From a virus, in IMG/VR virus record IMGVR_UViG_3300029319_000089, positions 1-48,832 of that record: a DNA stretch of 48,832 nucleotides; one strand, written 5' to 3'. The notes beneath the pieces are model-generated. The model was not told where the DNA came from, made no database searches, and saw only the letters and a list, made by a program, of their open reading frames with translations. Position numbers and translations under genes: made by a program. This document shows positions 22,251-31,055 of this stretch, in pieces. Numbering within the stretch: position 1 is the stretch's first letter; every line of letters starts with the position of its first letter.

Positions 22251-24125
22251 TTAAACTGCGTCTCCCCATGATTTTCCTATTTCTCCATCAACTTTACTCG
22301 GAACTTTAAGTTCAACACAATTTTCCATGATCTCAATTATTTTATTTTTTGTTTTATTTGATCCATCAAAACTTAAAGTTAGCTCATCATGTATTTGAAC
22401 TAAAGGAACATAACCTTCAGCGTATAAATCTATCATTGCTTTTTTAGTTTGATCCGCGGCGGAACCTTGTATTAATCTATTTAAAGCTTTGTATGTACCT
22501 GCTCTTTGTAAGGAGTGATGTCTTCCATATTTTTCTTTGGCTTGCTCATAAGGTAATGCTTTAAACACACCATAAGATGTTGGCTCAAATAATTCAAAAC
22601 GACATTTTCTACCCTTGAGTGTTGACACATACCCATTGGTGTTTGCATATTTTGATACGCGTAAAGTTAAGTCTTTAATAAAAGGTATTGCACTGTGAAA
22701 ATCATTTAAAAATTCTTTTACATAATCTTTATCTAACTTTAATTCTTCTGATAATTTTTTTACACCCATTCCATAAAGTAATCCAAGATTAATAGTTTTT
22801 GCAGTTTTACGATCTATGTTTGCAATGTCTGCTACCACCTGATGAAAGTCAGAGTCTGGATTTTCTCGGTACTGCTTTACGACGTTTTCTGCCCCATCAC
22901 AACCTAGATTAAAAGCGTAGTGTGTGGCTAGGCGTGGCTCTTGTTGACTATAATCAAATGATCCCCACTTTTCACCTTCTTCAGGTAAAAACAATCCACG
23001 AATTTTTTTCTTAATTTCAGGATTCCTAGCAGGTAATTGTTGTAAGTTAGGATTACTGTAACTAAATCTACCGCTCACGGTCCCTGAAACACCATCACGC
23101 AGTTGATGTATACTCGCGTGTATTCGACCGTCCTTTTCATGTTTAAAAATTGTATCTAAAAAAGTTGTTTGAATTTTATTAAACTCTCTTGCTTGAACAA
23201 TTTTTTGTGCAATAGGGTGTTCATGCTTACTTAAAAAATCTTTTGTGAAGCTTGGTTTGTCAGTAAGTTCAGTTCTTGGATATTCTATTTTGAATTTATC
23301 AAAAACTTTAGCAACTGAATCCGCAGCCCAAATATCAACTGCAATACCCGACTCTTTAAGTATGCTATCAAGTATCTTCTTCTCTGTATTCTTAAAAGTT
23401 TTTTTATAACTATGTGCTGTTTCGACATCGACTCTTACTCCTCTCTTCATCATTTCAAATACAATGGGTAATATTTGCATTTCTAATTTGTAAACTGATG
23501 TTAAACTCTCTTTTTCAACCATGGGACGCATGGCTTTATATAATCGTAAAGTTAAATCTGCATCTTGCTCTGCATAATCACCAACAAAAATAGCGGGTAA
23601 TTTGTACATCTCATTTTTTGGATCAACACCAAAATCAAGTGACGCTTGTTTTAATTTGGACTCATCTTTAAATTCATTTAAAATGTCTTTACCGACAGAA
23701 TTAAGAGCATAACTAAATTTATTTTCATTTAAAATTGTAGCCATTGACATCGTATCGACGATTGGACCATTTACTTTAATCCCCTCTGCATGAAGCCACC
23801 CAAGGTCATAAATAGCGTTGTGTGCTATTTTAATTGCATCAGTGCTTAAAGTCTTTGCAGTCCACTTTAAAACCCTGTTAGGGTCGTAATTAAAGCCATT
23901 TTCGTGACGAATAGGGTAGTATCCCTTCCAACCGTCCACGGCCACCGCAACACCAATTATGTGTCCATTTTGTGTCATCCAACCTGGTCCTTTTGATTTA
24001 AGATTTGGATCTTTAGTTTCTAAGTCAAAAGCTATTTCTTTTGCGTCACTTAGATCAGGAAAATGTTTTGGAGGAACCCACTCTGACTGTGGCTGAAAAA
24101 AACTTGTTTGAGTAACATCATTCAT
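22251..24125 (-). CDS. family A DNA polymerase with 3'-5' exonuclease
   Basis: This 624-residue replicative polymerase has no 5'-3' exonuclease domain, as usual in phages. The proofreading domain has D34-x-E36 (FDLET), N103...D107 (HNAIYDL) and Y184-x-x-x-D188. The polymerase domain has motif A DYSQQEPR (391-398), motif B from R439 through K443 to Y451-G452, and motif C H579-D580-E581. In motif B the residue aligned with Phe762 of E. coli Pol I is Leu447. In motif A, Gln395 and Pro397 replace the Ile and Leu of DYSQIELR. The start ATG overlaps the stop of a 46-residue gene. Confidence 0.96.
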   Translation of the reverse strand: MNDVTQTSFFQPQSEWVPPKHFPDLSDAKEIAFDLETKDPNLKSKGPGWMTQNGHIIGVAVAVDGWKGYYPIRHENGFNYDPNRVLKWTAKTLSTDAIKIAHNAIYDLGWLHAEGIKVNGPIVDTMSMATILNENKFSYALNSVGKDILNEFKDESKLKQASLDFGVDPKNEMYKLPAIFVGDYAEQDADLTLRLYKAMRPMVEKESLTSVYKLEMQILPIVFEMMKRGVRVDVETAHSYKKTFKNTEKKILDSILKESGIAVDIWAADSVAKVFDKFKIEYPRTELTDKPSFTKDFLSKHEHPIAQKIVQAREFNKIQTTFLDTIFKHEKDGRIHASIHQLRDGVSGTVSGRFSYSNPNLQQLPARNPEIKKKIRGLFLPEEGEKWGSFDYSQQEPRLATHYAFNLGCDGAENVVKQYRENPDSDFHQVVADIANIDRKTAKTINLGLLYGMGVKKLSEELKLDKDYVKEFLNDFHSAIPFIKDLTLRVSKYANTNGYVSTLKGRKCRFELFEPTSYGVFKALPYEQAKEKYGRHHSLQRAGTYKALNRLIQGSAADQTKKAMIDLYAEGYVPLVQIHDELTLSFDGSNKTKNKIIEIMENCVELKVPSKVDGEIGKSWGDAV

Positions 24126-24258
24126 ATTTTGCCCTTCTTTTTCGTCGTAATCTCATTCTACGGTAACAGTCTCTCCAATCTTTTTCCACACCGAGTTTGA
24201 CAAGGTGTTTTGCCGCCGCTTTATCTAACTCATCAACTTTTTTGTTAAATTTAATCAT
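24118..24258 (-). CDS. small basic protein between helicase and polymerase, 46 aa
   Basis: From the ATG at 24258 the frame runs IKFNKKVDELDKAAAKHL, then VKLGVEKDWRDCYRRM and the basic tail RLRRKRRAKYE. Its TGA at 24120-24118 overlaps the first codons of the polymerase gene, as expected for translational coupling. It starts one base after the helicase stop. It has 15 Lys/Arg residues, so nucleic-acid binding is possible. There is no strong ribosome binding site, hence moderate confidence. Confidence 0.55.
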   Translation of the reverse strand: MIKFNKKVDELDKAAAKHLVKLGVEKDWRDCYRRMRLRRKRRAKYE

Positions 24259-24259
24259 G

Positions 24260-25780
24260 CTAGATTTCTTCATGATCCATATCAGAATACATTGAATAAA
24301 AGTTAGGGGTTTGTGGTTCGACTATATACAAGTTTTCTTTTGCTCTTGTAACAGCAACGTAGAATACCCGATGCTCATCATCAGGGTTTTTAGTGTAGGA
24401 TTTATAAACAATTTTACCTACATCTGTTAACACAACAACATTATCGCACTCTCCTCCTTTAGCTTGATGTATAGTCGATGTTTTGATTCTTGGTTCTTTT
24501 TGTAAATCTTCTCCTAAGTCTAAAAGTCTTCTTATGTAAGCTACATCATATTCTGATATTTTATTCATTACCTCATACCATTCACCATCAACAAGAAGAC
24601 CGTGATCTTTGTGTAAAATTTCTAACGTATAAATTTTTTCTTTATCTTCTTCAGTGAACGTTTTAGCTCCACGTTTTAATCTTCCTTTAGAAATAATTTG
24701 ATTATAAATATATTGAACATCAGCATAACCAATTGTTTCATTATTTTGTAATCTCTTCCAAGCATAAATAGCATTTAAAACAGTTTTTGAAACAGGTCTA
24801 TGATCTCCTCTGCCATACCACAAACCTAAACTTTGAAGATAATTTTCAATCATTTCATTTCTTATTTTTTTAGTTCTACCTAAAAGCAACCAATTACCCT
24901 CTGAAAAATCAATATATCTTAAATGTGTGACTCGTTTAACATTACCTTGATCCGTTTTAGGAGACCATTGTTTTTCTCTTCTATTAGACACTTTAGCAAT
25001 AATACTATTAGCTAATCTAAATATTCTTTGAGGGCATCTATATGATTTGTCCAATACCTCAACATTACCTTTTAGATCAATAAATCTATCGACATCGGCT
25101 CCCATCCATCTAAAAATAGCCTGATCATCATCGCCTGCTATATATGTTTCTTTACTATTTTTAATTAGTTTATCCATCATTTCAAATTGAATTGTGGGCA
25201 TGTCTTGAGCTTCATCAATAAATAAAAGATCAAAATTATTTTCAATAGTATTTTTCGTATATTCGATAATCATGTCTGTGTAATCATACAAATTATTTTC
25301 TTGTTTAAACCCAGTGATAATATCATCTAAGTATTGTAATCGATCCCACGACATTGATCTGTCTTCATTCATGCGCCATTCATCTAATAAATTATTATTT
25401 TTTAATCGCGCTAAATTAATTAAATTAACAAATTTATGGTTTGTGTTTGTATAAATACTTTCATCCCCATCATCAAAATTTAAATCCCAACCAACGAGAG
25501 AAGATAATTCTTTCCAATTTTTTTTCTTAAACAGATTATTCTGATCAATAGGTAGATTTCTAAAAGCAAAACTATGAAAAGTTCTAAAGTGCATTAAGTC
25601 TTCTCTTGATGCTTGAAACTTTTCGCGAGCTCGATCTTTAGCTTCATATGCTGCTTTTTGAGAAAAAGAAAAGAAACCTATCTTTTCCCATGGCACACCT
25701 GCCTCTTTTTTCTCTTTACAAATATTAAGCAATTTTGTTGTCTTACCTGTGCCTGGCGGTCCTAAAATAATTGTTACCAT
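24260..25780 (-). CDS. SF1 (UvrD/Dda-like) DNA helicase
   Basis: This 506-residue protein has motif I GPPGTGKTT (7-15), Ia in FSFSQKAAYEAK, motif II IDEAQD (188-193) and motif III GDDDQAIFRW (216-225). Motif IV includes SYRCP, motif V TSTIHQAKGGE (433-443) and motif VI VFYVAVTRAKENL (471-483). All ATPase motifs are present. It unwinds DNA at the replication fork or during recombination. The start overlaps the primase stop as TAATG, and the polymerase lies downstream, forming a compact replisome cassette. Confidence 0.93.
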   Translation of the reverse strand: MVTIILGPPGTGKTTKLLNICKEKKEAGVPWEKIGFFSFSQKAAYEAKDRAREKFQASREDLMHFRTFHSFAFRNLPIDQNNLFKKKNWKELSSLVGWDLNFDDGDESIYTNTNHKFVNLINLARLKNNNLLDEWRMNEDRSMSWDRLQYLDDIITGFKQENNLYDYTDMIIEYTKNTIENNFDLLFIDEAQDMPTIQFEMMDKLIKNSKETYIAGDDDQAIFRWMGADVDRFIDLKGNVEVLDKSYRCPQRIFRLANSIIAKVSNRREKQWSPKTDQGNVKRVTHLRYIDFSEGNWLLLGRTKKIRNEMIENYLQSLGLWYGRGDHRPVSKTVLNAIYAWKRLQNNETIGYADVQYIYNQIISKGRLKRGAKTFTEEDKEKIYTLEILHKDHGLLVDGEWYEVMNKISEYDVAYIRRLLDLGEDLQKEPRIKTSTIHQAKGGECDNVVVLTDVGKIVYKSYTKNPDDEHRVFYVAVTRAKENLYIVEPQTPNFYSMYSDMDHEEI

Positions 25781-27381
25781 TAAAAAGGTACCTCTTCTGT
25801 ATCATTCTCACCAAGAATCTCATGATCCTGATTTGGAATTTTTAAGTTTGGTTTTTGCATTGTTGTATTTTCAATTTTGTAATCTAGTTCCCAACAACGT
25901 TGACTCTTTTTATTTACTTGCACAAAGGTAGATTCTGCACCTGCCTCATCCCGTAAAAAACTTACAAGGGTGCTTCTTTTCTTTTTATAATTTTTTGTAT
26001 TTTGTAACCACTTTTGAAATGTCTCTAATTTAAAATATATTTTTTCTTTGTCTTCATCTATGAAAGCTCTGTCTAATGATAACTCGTCCATGCTCTTTGA
26101 TCCACGTCCATTGGTAGCACAAAACTCATTTAAATAATCAATAAACTCTGCTTGTGTAGATGCATCTTCAGGAGCTTCAATAATAATTTTATTTTTATAC
26201 AAATGATCAATTAAACCATCCCAATCTTTTTCAGAAAACTTTGGAAAGTTAATTAAGTGTGTTCTATTAAAAACTTTACGAAAAGGTTTTGCGTATAATA
26301 AATGATCCTCATCATCTATTCTTGTTTTTAATCTTTTACCATTAACATCTGCATAAACGTAATACACAGGAGGCTGACTATCTAAAATGTGTAACTCTGT
26401 GACAACAGGATAATCTGCATGCACGTCTTCTTTTTTAATACCGTATCTTGTTGTGGCACATAATTCTTTATTACAGTGATTTTTTATGGGTAAGTCATTG
26501 CAACGATAAAAATATTTTATTTCACCTTCATCATTATTTAGTGATATTTGTTTTTTCTCTCTGACAACCTCCTCTGGTTTCATTTCAGGCATATAATGTG
26601 CAATAAACTTTTGTAGTAAGTCCTCCCATTCATTCGGAAAAGCTTTTCTATAAAATACTCCAACGTTAAAAATACCATTGTTTCTTGTCCCTTGAGGATA
26701 TCCTTTACCCTCCATAATTTTTAAACAAGGAGGAGCCATGTCAAATTTAAATTTTGATTTTTTTGTTTTAATTATTTTTTTCTGAACGGAAACTTTTTCA
26801 ATGTCATCACAAACATATTTATCATACATGTCAAAAAATTCTTCTAACGATGCTCCTTCACCTGAGTCTAAAAATGCATAACGCATCTCACCAAAGTAAG
26901 GTAAATTAATCCATGATCCCACATCATCTTTTCCATTTAATTTTTTTTGCTTAGGAAATATTTCTTTTCCAGAAAAACCTAAAACCGATGCAATTGATTT
27001 AAGTACCTTGTCCCATGTTGCACAAGGTTGTGGTTTTTTAGAAAACATATAAAGATGAGCCCCTAATGATTTTGATTGACATACAATCAAAGGTAAATCT
27101 TTTTTTCTTATGTCCGTTACTATTGCTTTGTGATCTAAAGGGTATTCATCAATATCTATACACCCAAAAGTTGAATTGTTATCATCTCTTATAGGAACTA
27201 TACCTAAAGAAGGATACTTACCCTCTAAATGAGATTGATAATGTTTTAATAATGGTTCTTCTTTTACTGTTCTATATAAGCCAATGCTCTTTCCACTTTG
27301 ATCTTCTTCTTCCTGAAAAGTAAAAAGCCCTCTAGCTCGATCTAAACCAGTAAAAATATTTTTAAATTTTTCGACATCCAT
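25780..27381 (-). CDS. archaeo-eukaryotic-type primase with C-terminal Cys cluster
   Basis: This 533-residue protein has AEP primase motifs in its N-terminal half. They are D76-x-D78 in FGCIDIDEYP, the S-x-x-x-H-type motif SKSLGAHLYMF with H109, and EIFPKQ followed by GSWINLPYFG (156-164). This resembles the TOTE-associated AEP group. The second half has PPC at residue 219, a GTRNNGIFNVGVF segment, and C294, C303 and C308 in YRCNDLPIKNHCNKELC. Four Cys in this order recall the Fe-S domain of the large primase subunit. It is expected to make primers for the adjacent family A polymerase. Confidence 0.85.
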   Translation of the reverse strand: MDVEKFKNIFTGLDRARGLFTFQEEEDQSGKSIGLYRTVKEEPLLKHYQSHLEGKYPSLGIVPIRDDNNSTFGCIDIDEYPLDHKAIVTDIRKKDLPLIVCQSKSLGAHLYMFSKKPQPCATWDKVLKSIASVLGFSGKEIFPKQKKLNGKDDVGSWINLPYFGEMRYAFLDSGEGASLEEFFDMYDKYVCDDIEKVSVQKKIIKTKKSKFKFDMAPPCLKIMEGKGYPQGTRNNGIFNVGVFYRKAFPNEWEDLLQKFIAHYMPEMKPEEVVREKKQISLNNDEGEIKYFYRCNDLPIKNHCNKELCATTRYGIKKEDVHADYPVVTELHILDSQPPVYYVYADVNGKRLKTRIDDEDHLLYAKPFRKVFNRTHLINFPKFSEKDWDGLIDHLYKNKIIIEAPEDASTQAEFIDYLNEFCATNGRGSKSMDELSLDRAFIDEDKEKIYFKLETFQKWLQNTKNYKKKRSTLVSFLRDEAGAESTFVQVNKKSQRCWELDYKIENTTMQKPNLKIPNQDHEILGENDTEEVPF

Positions 27382-27402
27382 ATTGATCCAGTATAAAAGT
27401 TA

Positions 27403-27421
27403 AAGGGGGCAATGCCCCCTT
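27403..27421 (-). terminator. intrinsic terminator/attenuator between SSB-like gene and primase
   Basis: A perfect 8-bp stem, AAGGGGGC / GCCCCCTT, with a three-base loop is followed on the minus strand by TTTAACTTTT. It lies four bases after the stop of the 276-residue gene. The primase, helicase and polymerase genes follow, so partial termination would lower their expression relative to the upstream genes. Confidence 0.6.
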
Positions 27422-27424
27422 GTT

Positions 27425-28255
27425 TTAAGAAGATCCCAAGACTAAATCGTCTTGAGTAGGATTTATGTTAGTCTGATTATTATCACTATCCTTTACCTCG
27501 GGTGCTGGATCAATGTCACCAGATTTAACAAGCGTCATAAAGTTCATAGCCTCTTGAACATAATATTCTGCTTTAGGGTAGTCATTAACAGATTTAAGTA
27601 AATCAATCTTCCAACCCCACCAATCGTTTTTATTGTTTGCCTCTTGCACACCTTTCATGGTGTAAACATTAGCAAACGAAGGTAACGTGTGCATTTTACC
27701 ATCTTTTGACTCAATCTTTTGATTAGCCATAGTGGTATTCCAATATCGAGATTTTTTGAACTGAGTTTTTTTCATAGTGATAGTAGCTTTTTCTAAAGTA
27801 CCATCTTCTTTAACCATGAGAACAAAATACTCAGCGGTTCTCTCAATATAACTTTCACTTGGTTTACCATCAATTAAATAGTGATCCTCCCCATCGATAC
27901 CTCTTTCAAGAGGAGGTATCTCTTCAGGTTTGTAAATCTTGATTGGAGCTCCTGTGCCTTCACCCAGTGGCATCCATTCAATACCACGAACCCTAAAAAA
28001 ACATGGAATGACATTAATTTCACTATAGTAATCTCTAGTAACAGAGTTAAAAATATCCCCTTGTTGCATACCTTCTATGTACTTAGGATTATTTTTTTTC
28101 ATCTCTGGGGACTGTGCGCTTGCAATTTTTAAATAAGGTATCGCAAGTTCACTTGATCCTACATTTTCTAAACCCGCACCTGCGAATTCAGGACTTGCAA
28201 AATCAACCACATTAGTGCTTATTTCATTTTTCTTTTTTCTAGTTACTTCATTCAT
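27425..28255 (-). CDS. putative ssDNA-binding/replication accessory protein
   Basis: This 276-residue protein has a basic start (NEVTRKKKNEIS), a central beta-rich region (YSEINVIPCFFRVRGIEW; ERTAEYFVLMVKEDG; KATITMKKTQFKKSRYW) and an acidic, Asn/Asp-rich C-terminal tail. That architecture, plus its place upstream of primase, helicase and polymerase, fits a single-stranded DNA-binding protein. I recall similar proteins so annotated in marine phages. No OB-fold signature can be proven by eye. Confidence 0.85.
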   Translation of the reverse strand: MNEVTRKKKNEISTNVVDFASPEFAGAGLENVGSSELAIPYLKIASAQSPEMKKNNPKYIEGMQQGDIFNSVTRDYYSEINVIPCFFRVRGIEWMPLGEGTGAPIKIYKPEEIPPLERGIDGEDHYLIDGKPSESYIERTAEYFVLMVKEDGTLEKATITMKKTQFKKSRYWNTTMANQKIESKDGKMHTLPSFANVYTMKGVQEANNKNDWWGWKIDLLKSVNDYPKAEYYVQEAMNFMTLVKSGDIDPAPEVKDSDNNQTNINPTQDDLVLGSS

Positions 28256-28257
28256 CG

Positions 28258-28824
28258 TTATTTGCCCTTTCTTATTTTAACTTTATTACCAATAAATATT
28301 GAAAACGTATCCATTGGTACATCACGACCTGCCTCGATTTCAGAACCGACGAAAGCTCGTAACGTCGAAGGTTCAACCTTCATCTTTTGATCAGGGTACA
28401 TGCCTTGGCTTTCCAAATTACCTATTAATTCGACAGCTTTGTCATCTTCACCTTTACCAAAATTCACGGAGACCGCATTTTTTATCAAATCTCCATGACC
28501 ATTATCTCTCAACCATTTAAACGCTTCTTCTTGATTAGCTTTAGTAATCGAAGCAGAATAAAAAGGTTTATAAGAAACCGACTCACCATTAGTTAGTTTA
28601 ATTTCTGAAACACCACGTTGTTCCATTAACATAACAACTGTATTGTTATGTTGATCTAACTCAGCTTTTAAATCTTTTAATTTTTGTTCTGTTTCTAAAA
28701 TCCTACTTTCACAATCTAAATAATTATTACATGCCTCAGAGATATCACTTACCTCTGAAACATTTACTGATGTGTCAGTTGAAGGATCAATAAATTTTGT
28801 AAAGTCAACTTTATCATTGTTCAT
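28258..28824 (-). CDS. conserved phage replication-region protein with coiled coil
   Basis: I choose the ATG at 28824 (MNNDKVDFTKF) because GAGAGG lies ten bases upstream; a longer start at 28842 lacks one. The product is 188 residues. A coiled coil (ESRILETEQKLKDLKAELDQ) is followed by KLTNGESVSYKPFYSASI, NQEEAFKWLRDNGHGDLIKN, VNFGKGEDD and VEPSTLRAFVG. This block order is familiar from marine podovirus replication modules, without a known activity. It ends two bases before the ssDNA-binding-like gene. Confidence 0.82.
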   Translation of the reverse strand: MNNDKVDFTKFIDPSTDTSVNVSEVSDISEACNNYLDCESRILETEQKLKDLKAELDQHNNTVVMLMEQRGVSEIKLTNGESVSYKPFYSASITKANQEEAFKWLRDNGHGDLIKNAVSVNFGKGEDDKAVELIGNLESQGMYPDQKMKVEPSTLRAFVGSEIEAGRDVPMDTFSIFIGNKVKIRKGK

Positions 28825-29146
28825 CTTTCTTATTCCTCTCATTTAAGTCAAATTCAATTGGAAAATATTCGTACGTTTGACGATCAAACTTTAAAACTTT
28901 GTAGCGTCCCATATTAATTCTTGAAGCGATAGATGTAGCTAGACCAATCATTGCAGGATCTCCAATCAATAATAAATAATCATCATCACAAAAATCTCTT
29001 AAAATATAATTTAATTTTTGTATTGAAGGAGCTGGGGACAACATAATTTGTTTACCCTCTGGAAATACTGGAACTAATTCACCAAATTTTCTTGCTGAAA
29101 TAATATTAAACTTAGAGTTTTCTTGTATTACGAATACTTTTGCCAT
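28814..29146 (-). CDS. conserved hypothetical protein, 110 aa
   Basis: This protein begins AKVFVIQENSKFNIISARKF and contains LRDFCDDDYLLLIGDPAMIG, then SRINMGRYKVLKFDRQTYEY. The pattern is conserved in marine podoviruses of this type as I recall; its function is unknown. TAGGAAGAAGATAAAAAT precedes the ATG. It is the first gene of the minus-strand replication operon, 25 bases downstream of the promoter-like pair at 29198-29171. Confidence 0.8.
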   Translation of the reverse strand: MAKVFVIQENSKFNIISARKFGELVPVFPEGKQIMLSPAPSIQKLNYILRDFCDDDYLLLIGDPAMIGLATSIASRINMGRYKVLKFDRQTYEYFPIEFDLNERNKKDEQ

Positions 29147-29170
29147 ATTTTTATCTTCTTCCTAAAAAGT

Positions 29171-29198
29171 CCTATATATAAATTATTGCATCTTGCAA
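29171..29198 (-). promoter_or_regulatory. candidate early promoter with palindromic TTGCA element
   Basis: On the minus strand, TTGCAA (29198-29193) is followed after 16 bases by TATAGG (29176-29171), or after 14 by TATATA. The -35 box is one half of an inverted repeat, TTGCA-TCT-TGCAA, at 29186-29198 in the divergent gap. This symmetry could be an operator for both directions. Confidence 0.4.
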
Positions 29199-29234
29199 AC
29201 TTTTTTTGTAAGAAAGAAAAATAATAAAGAAAGT

Positions 29235-30698
29235 ATGCAGAATTTACAATACAGTTTTAAGACAAAACCCTTTGATCATCAGTTAGCAGCAATGGGCGCT
29301 ATGCTTAATCATTTTAAAAAAGGTAATAAAGAATTTGCCTTATTAATGGAAATGGGTTGTGGAAAAACCAAAGTTTTGATCGATTCTGCCTCATATCTTT
29401 ACGATAATGGTTATATTAATTCTTTGTTAGTTGTTTGTCCGAACGGTGTTAAAGGAACTTGGGTCAATGAAATTGATACACATACTCCAGAACATGTGGA
29501 AAAAAATGTGGTTGTTTGGACGGGTAAGAAAACAAAAAAACATGATGATGAATTACAAAGTTTATTTATTACGGAACCTGCAAAAGTACATTTAAACATT
29601 TTAATTATGAACATAGATGCTTTTGCCACGGCTCGTGGAAGAGATTTTGCAAAAAGATTTTTACTGACAAGACGAGCATTGATGACCATTGATGAAAGCA
29701 CTACTATTAAAAATATAAGCGCTCAAAGAACTAAAGCGGTTACTAAACTTGGTTTGATGGCACGTTACCGTGTTATCATGACAGGATCACCCATTACAAA
29801 ATCGCCTGAAGATTTATTCTCTCAATGTTTTTTTCTTAACCCAGACATCCTTGGGTTTAGTTCTATTTACACTTTTAAAAATAGATATTGTGTAATGGTG
29901 CGAAGATCTTACGGAGGTCGTTCTTTTAACGAGGTTGTTGAGTATAAAAACTTAGAAGAGTTGCATTATAAACTAAAAAATTATTCTTATCGGGTATTAA
30001 AAAAAGATGCATTGGATTTACCTGATCAAATATGGATGAAGAGATTTGTCCCACTGACCACGGAGCAACTAGATGCTTACGTTCAAATGAAAAAGAACGC
30101 GTTAGTGGAAATACAAAAAGGATCACTGACAACTACGTCAGTGCTTGCCCAATTGATTAGACTGCACCAAATTGTTTGTGGTCATATGGCAACGGACGAT
30201 GGTAGGGTCGTCTCATTGTCAAATAATCGTATCAAAGAGTTATTGGCTATTCTAGAAGAGCATGGTGATAAAGCGATCATTTGGGCAACCTACCGTCACG
30301 ACATTCAGGAGATTTGTGATACATTGCAAAAGAAATATGGTCCACGATCCACGGTAAATTTTTATGGTGATACAACTGAAAAGGATCGACAAAAAGCAAT
30401 AGAACTTTTTCAGAATGATCCTAAAGTAAGATTTTTTGTAGGCAATCCTACGACAGGAGGTAGAGGTTTAACATTGACAAAAGCAAGTCTAGCAATTTTT
30501 TATTCTAATAATTATGATCTTGAAATAAGAGAGCAAGCCGAAGCTAGAAATCATCGAATAGGGACAAATAACAAAGTTACTTATATTGATTTAGTTGCAA
30601 AAGGCACTGTTGATGAAAAGATAATATTATCTCTTCGTAATAAAATTAATCTTGCCACAAAAGTGTTGGCTGAAGATTTAAGAAAGTGGTTGATATGA
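29235..30698 (+). CDS. SNF2-like (SF2) helicase/ATPase
   Basis: I choose the ATG at 29235 rather than a TTG at 29193, giving 487 residues. Motif I is EMGCGKTK with Lys44. Motif II is DEST (153-156) in LMTIDESTTIKN, and motif III is IMTGSP. The C-terminal half has HGDKAIIWATYRHDI, FFVGNPTTGGRGLTL and QAEARNHRIGTNNKVTYIDL with the closing GTVDEKI, as in SNF2 proteins. It probably translocates on DNA during replication or recombination. It heads a short plus-strand operon of Cys-rich small genes. Confidence 0.92.
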   Translation: MQNLQYSFKTKPFDHQLAAMGAMLNHFKKGNKEFALLMEMGCGKTKVLIDSASYLYDNGYINSLLVVCPNGVKGTWVNEIDTHTPEHVEKNVVVWTGKKTKKHDDELQSLFITEPAKVHLNILIMNIDAFATARGRDFAKRFLLTRRALMTIDESTTIKNISAQRTKAVTKLGLMARYRVIMTGSPITKSPEDLFSQCFFLNPDILGFSSIYTFKNRYCVMVRRSYGGRSFNEVVEYKNLEELHYKLKNYSYRVLKKDALDLPDQIWMKRFVPLTTEQLDAYVQMKKNALVEIQKGSLTTTSVLAQLIRLHQIVCGHMATDDGRVVSLSNNRIKELLAILEEHGDKAIIWATYRHDIQEICDTLQKKYGPRSTVNFYGDTTEKDRQKAIELFQNDPKVRFFVGNPTTGGRGLTLTKASLAIFYSNNYDLEIREQAEARNHRIGTNNKVTYIDLVAKGTVDEKIILSLRNKINLATKVLAEDLRKWLI

Positions 30699-30832
30699 AA
30701 CACAGCTGTTATCGTTGTAAACGTGAATACCTTGAAAAAAATATGATTAAAAAATCAAGAGGTAAATCAAGTTTTGATATCTGGTTTTATTATTGTATCA
30801 TTTGTTTTAATTTTTTATTTTACACAAAATGA
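30695..30832 (+). CDS. small zinc-ribbon-like protein, 45 aa
   Basis: The ATG overlaps the helicase stop (ATGA) and the TGA overlaps the next gene start (ATGA). The protein begins KHSCYRCKREYLEKN and has a second CIIC pair at residues 34-37. Two C-x-x-C knuckles 25 residues apart suggest a zinc ribbon. Double coupling makes it a real gene despite its size. The partner may be the helicase. Confidence 0.7.
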   Translation: MKHSCYRCKREYLEKNMIKKSRGKSSFDIWFYYCIICFNFLFYTK

Positions 30833-31053
30833 TTTGTTTTAATTGTAAAGGTAATGGTTTTATTAAGGTACAATTTGAAAGTGAAAATCACATCATTCAA
30901 TGTAAAGTTTGCGGTTCAACTGGTGAATTAGATAATAAAAAACATTATCATCAAACATGGGAAGAGGGTAAAAATGGTAGTATTGCTGTGTATTATGGTC
31001 CTCCTCTTGACGGATCGGACTTTAAAAATTATAAAATTTATGATAGTTCTTAG
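30829..31053 (+). CDS. DnaJ-type zinc-finger small protein, 74 aa
   Basis: Two C-x-x-C-x-G-x-G-like units occur: CFNCKGNGF at residues 3-11 and CKVCGSTGE about 18 residues later. They match the DnaJ Cys-rich repeat as a single pair. The remainder is hydrophilic with YYGPPLDGSDF. It lacks a J domain, so it is a stand-alone zinc finger. A DnaJ-type Cys-rich element is reported within the polymerase of phage HMO-2011, as I recall; here it is separate from the polymerase. Confidence 0.78.
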   Translation: MICFNCKGNGFIKVQFESENHIIQCKVCGSTGELDNKKHYHQTWEEGKNGSIAVYYGPPLDGSDFKNYKIYDSS

Positions 31054-31055
31054 CC

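Noticed and set aside
29193-29234. TTG-started 14-residue extension of the SNF2-like helicase
   Set aside because: It would place the start inside the TTGCA palindrome and promoter region; the ATG at 29235 begins where the family pattern begins.
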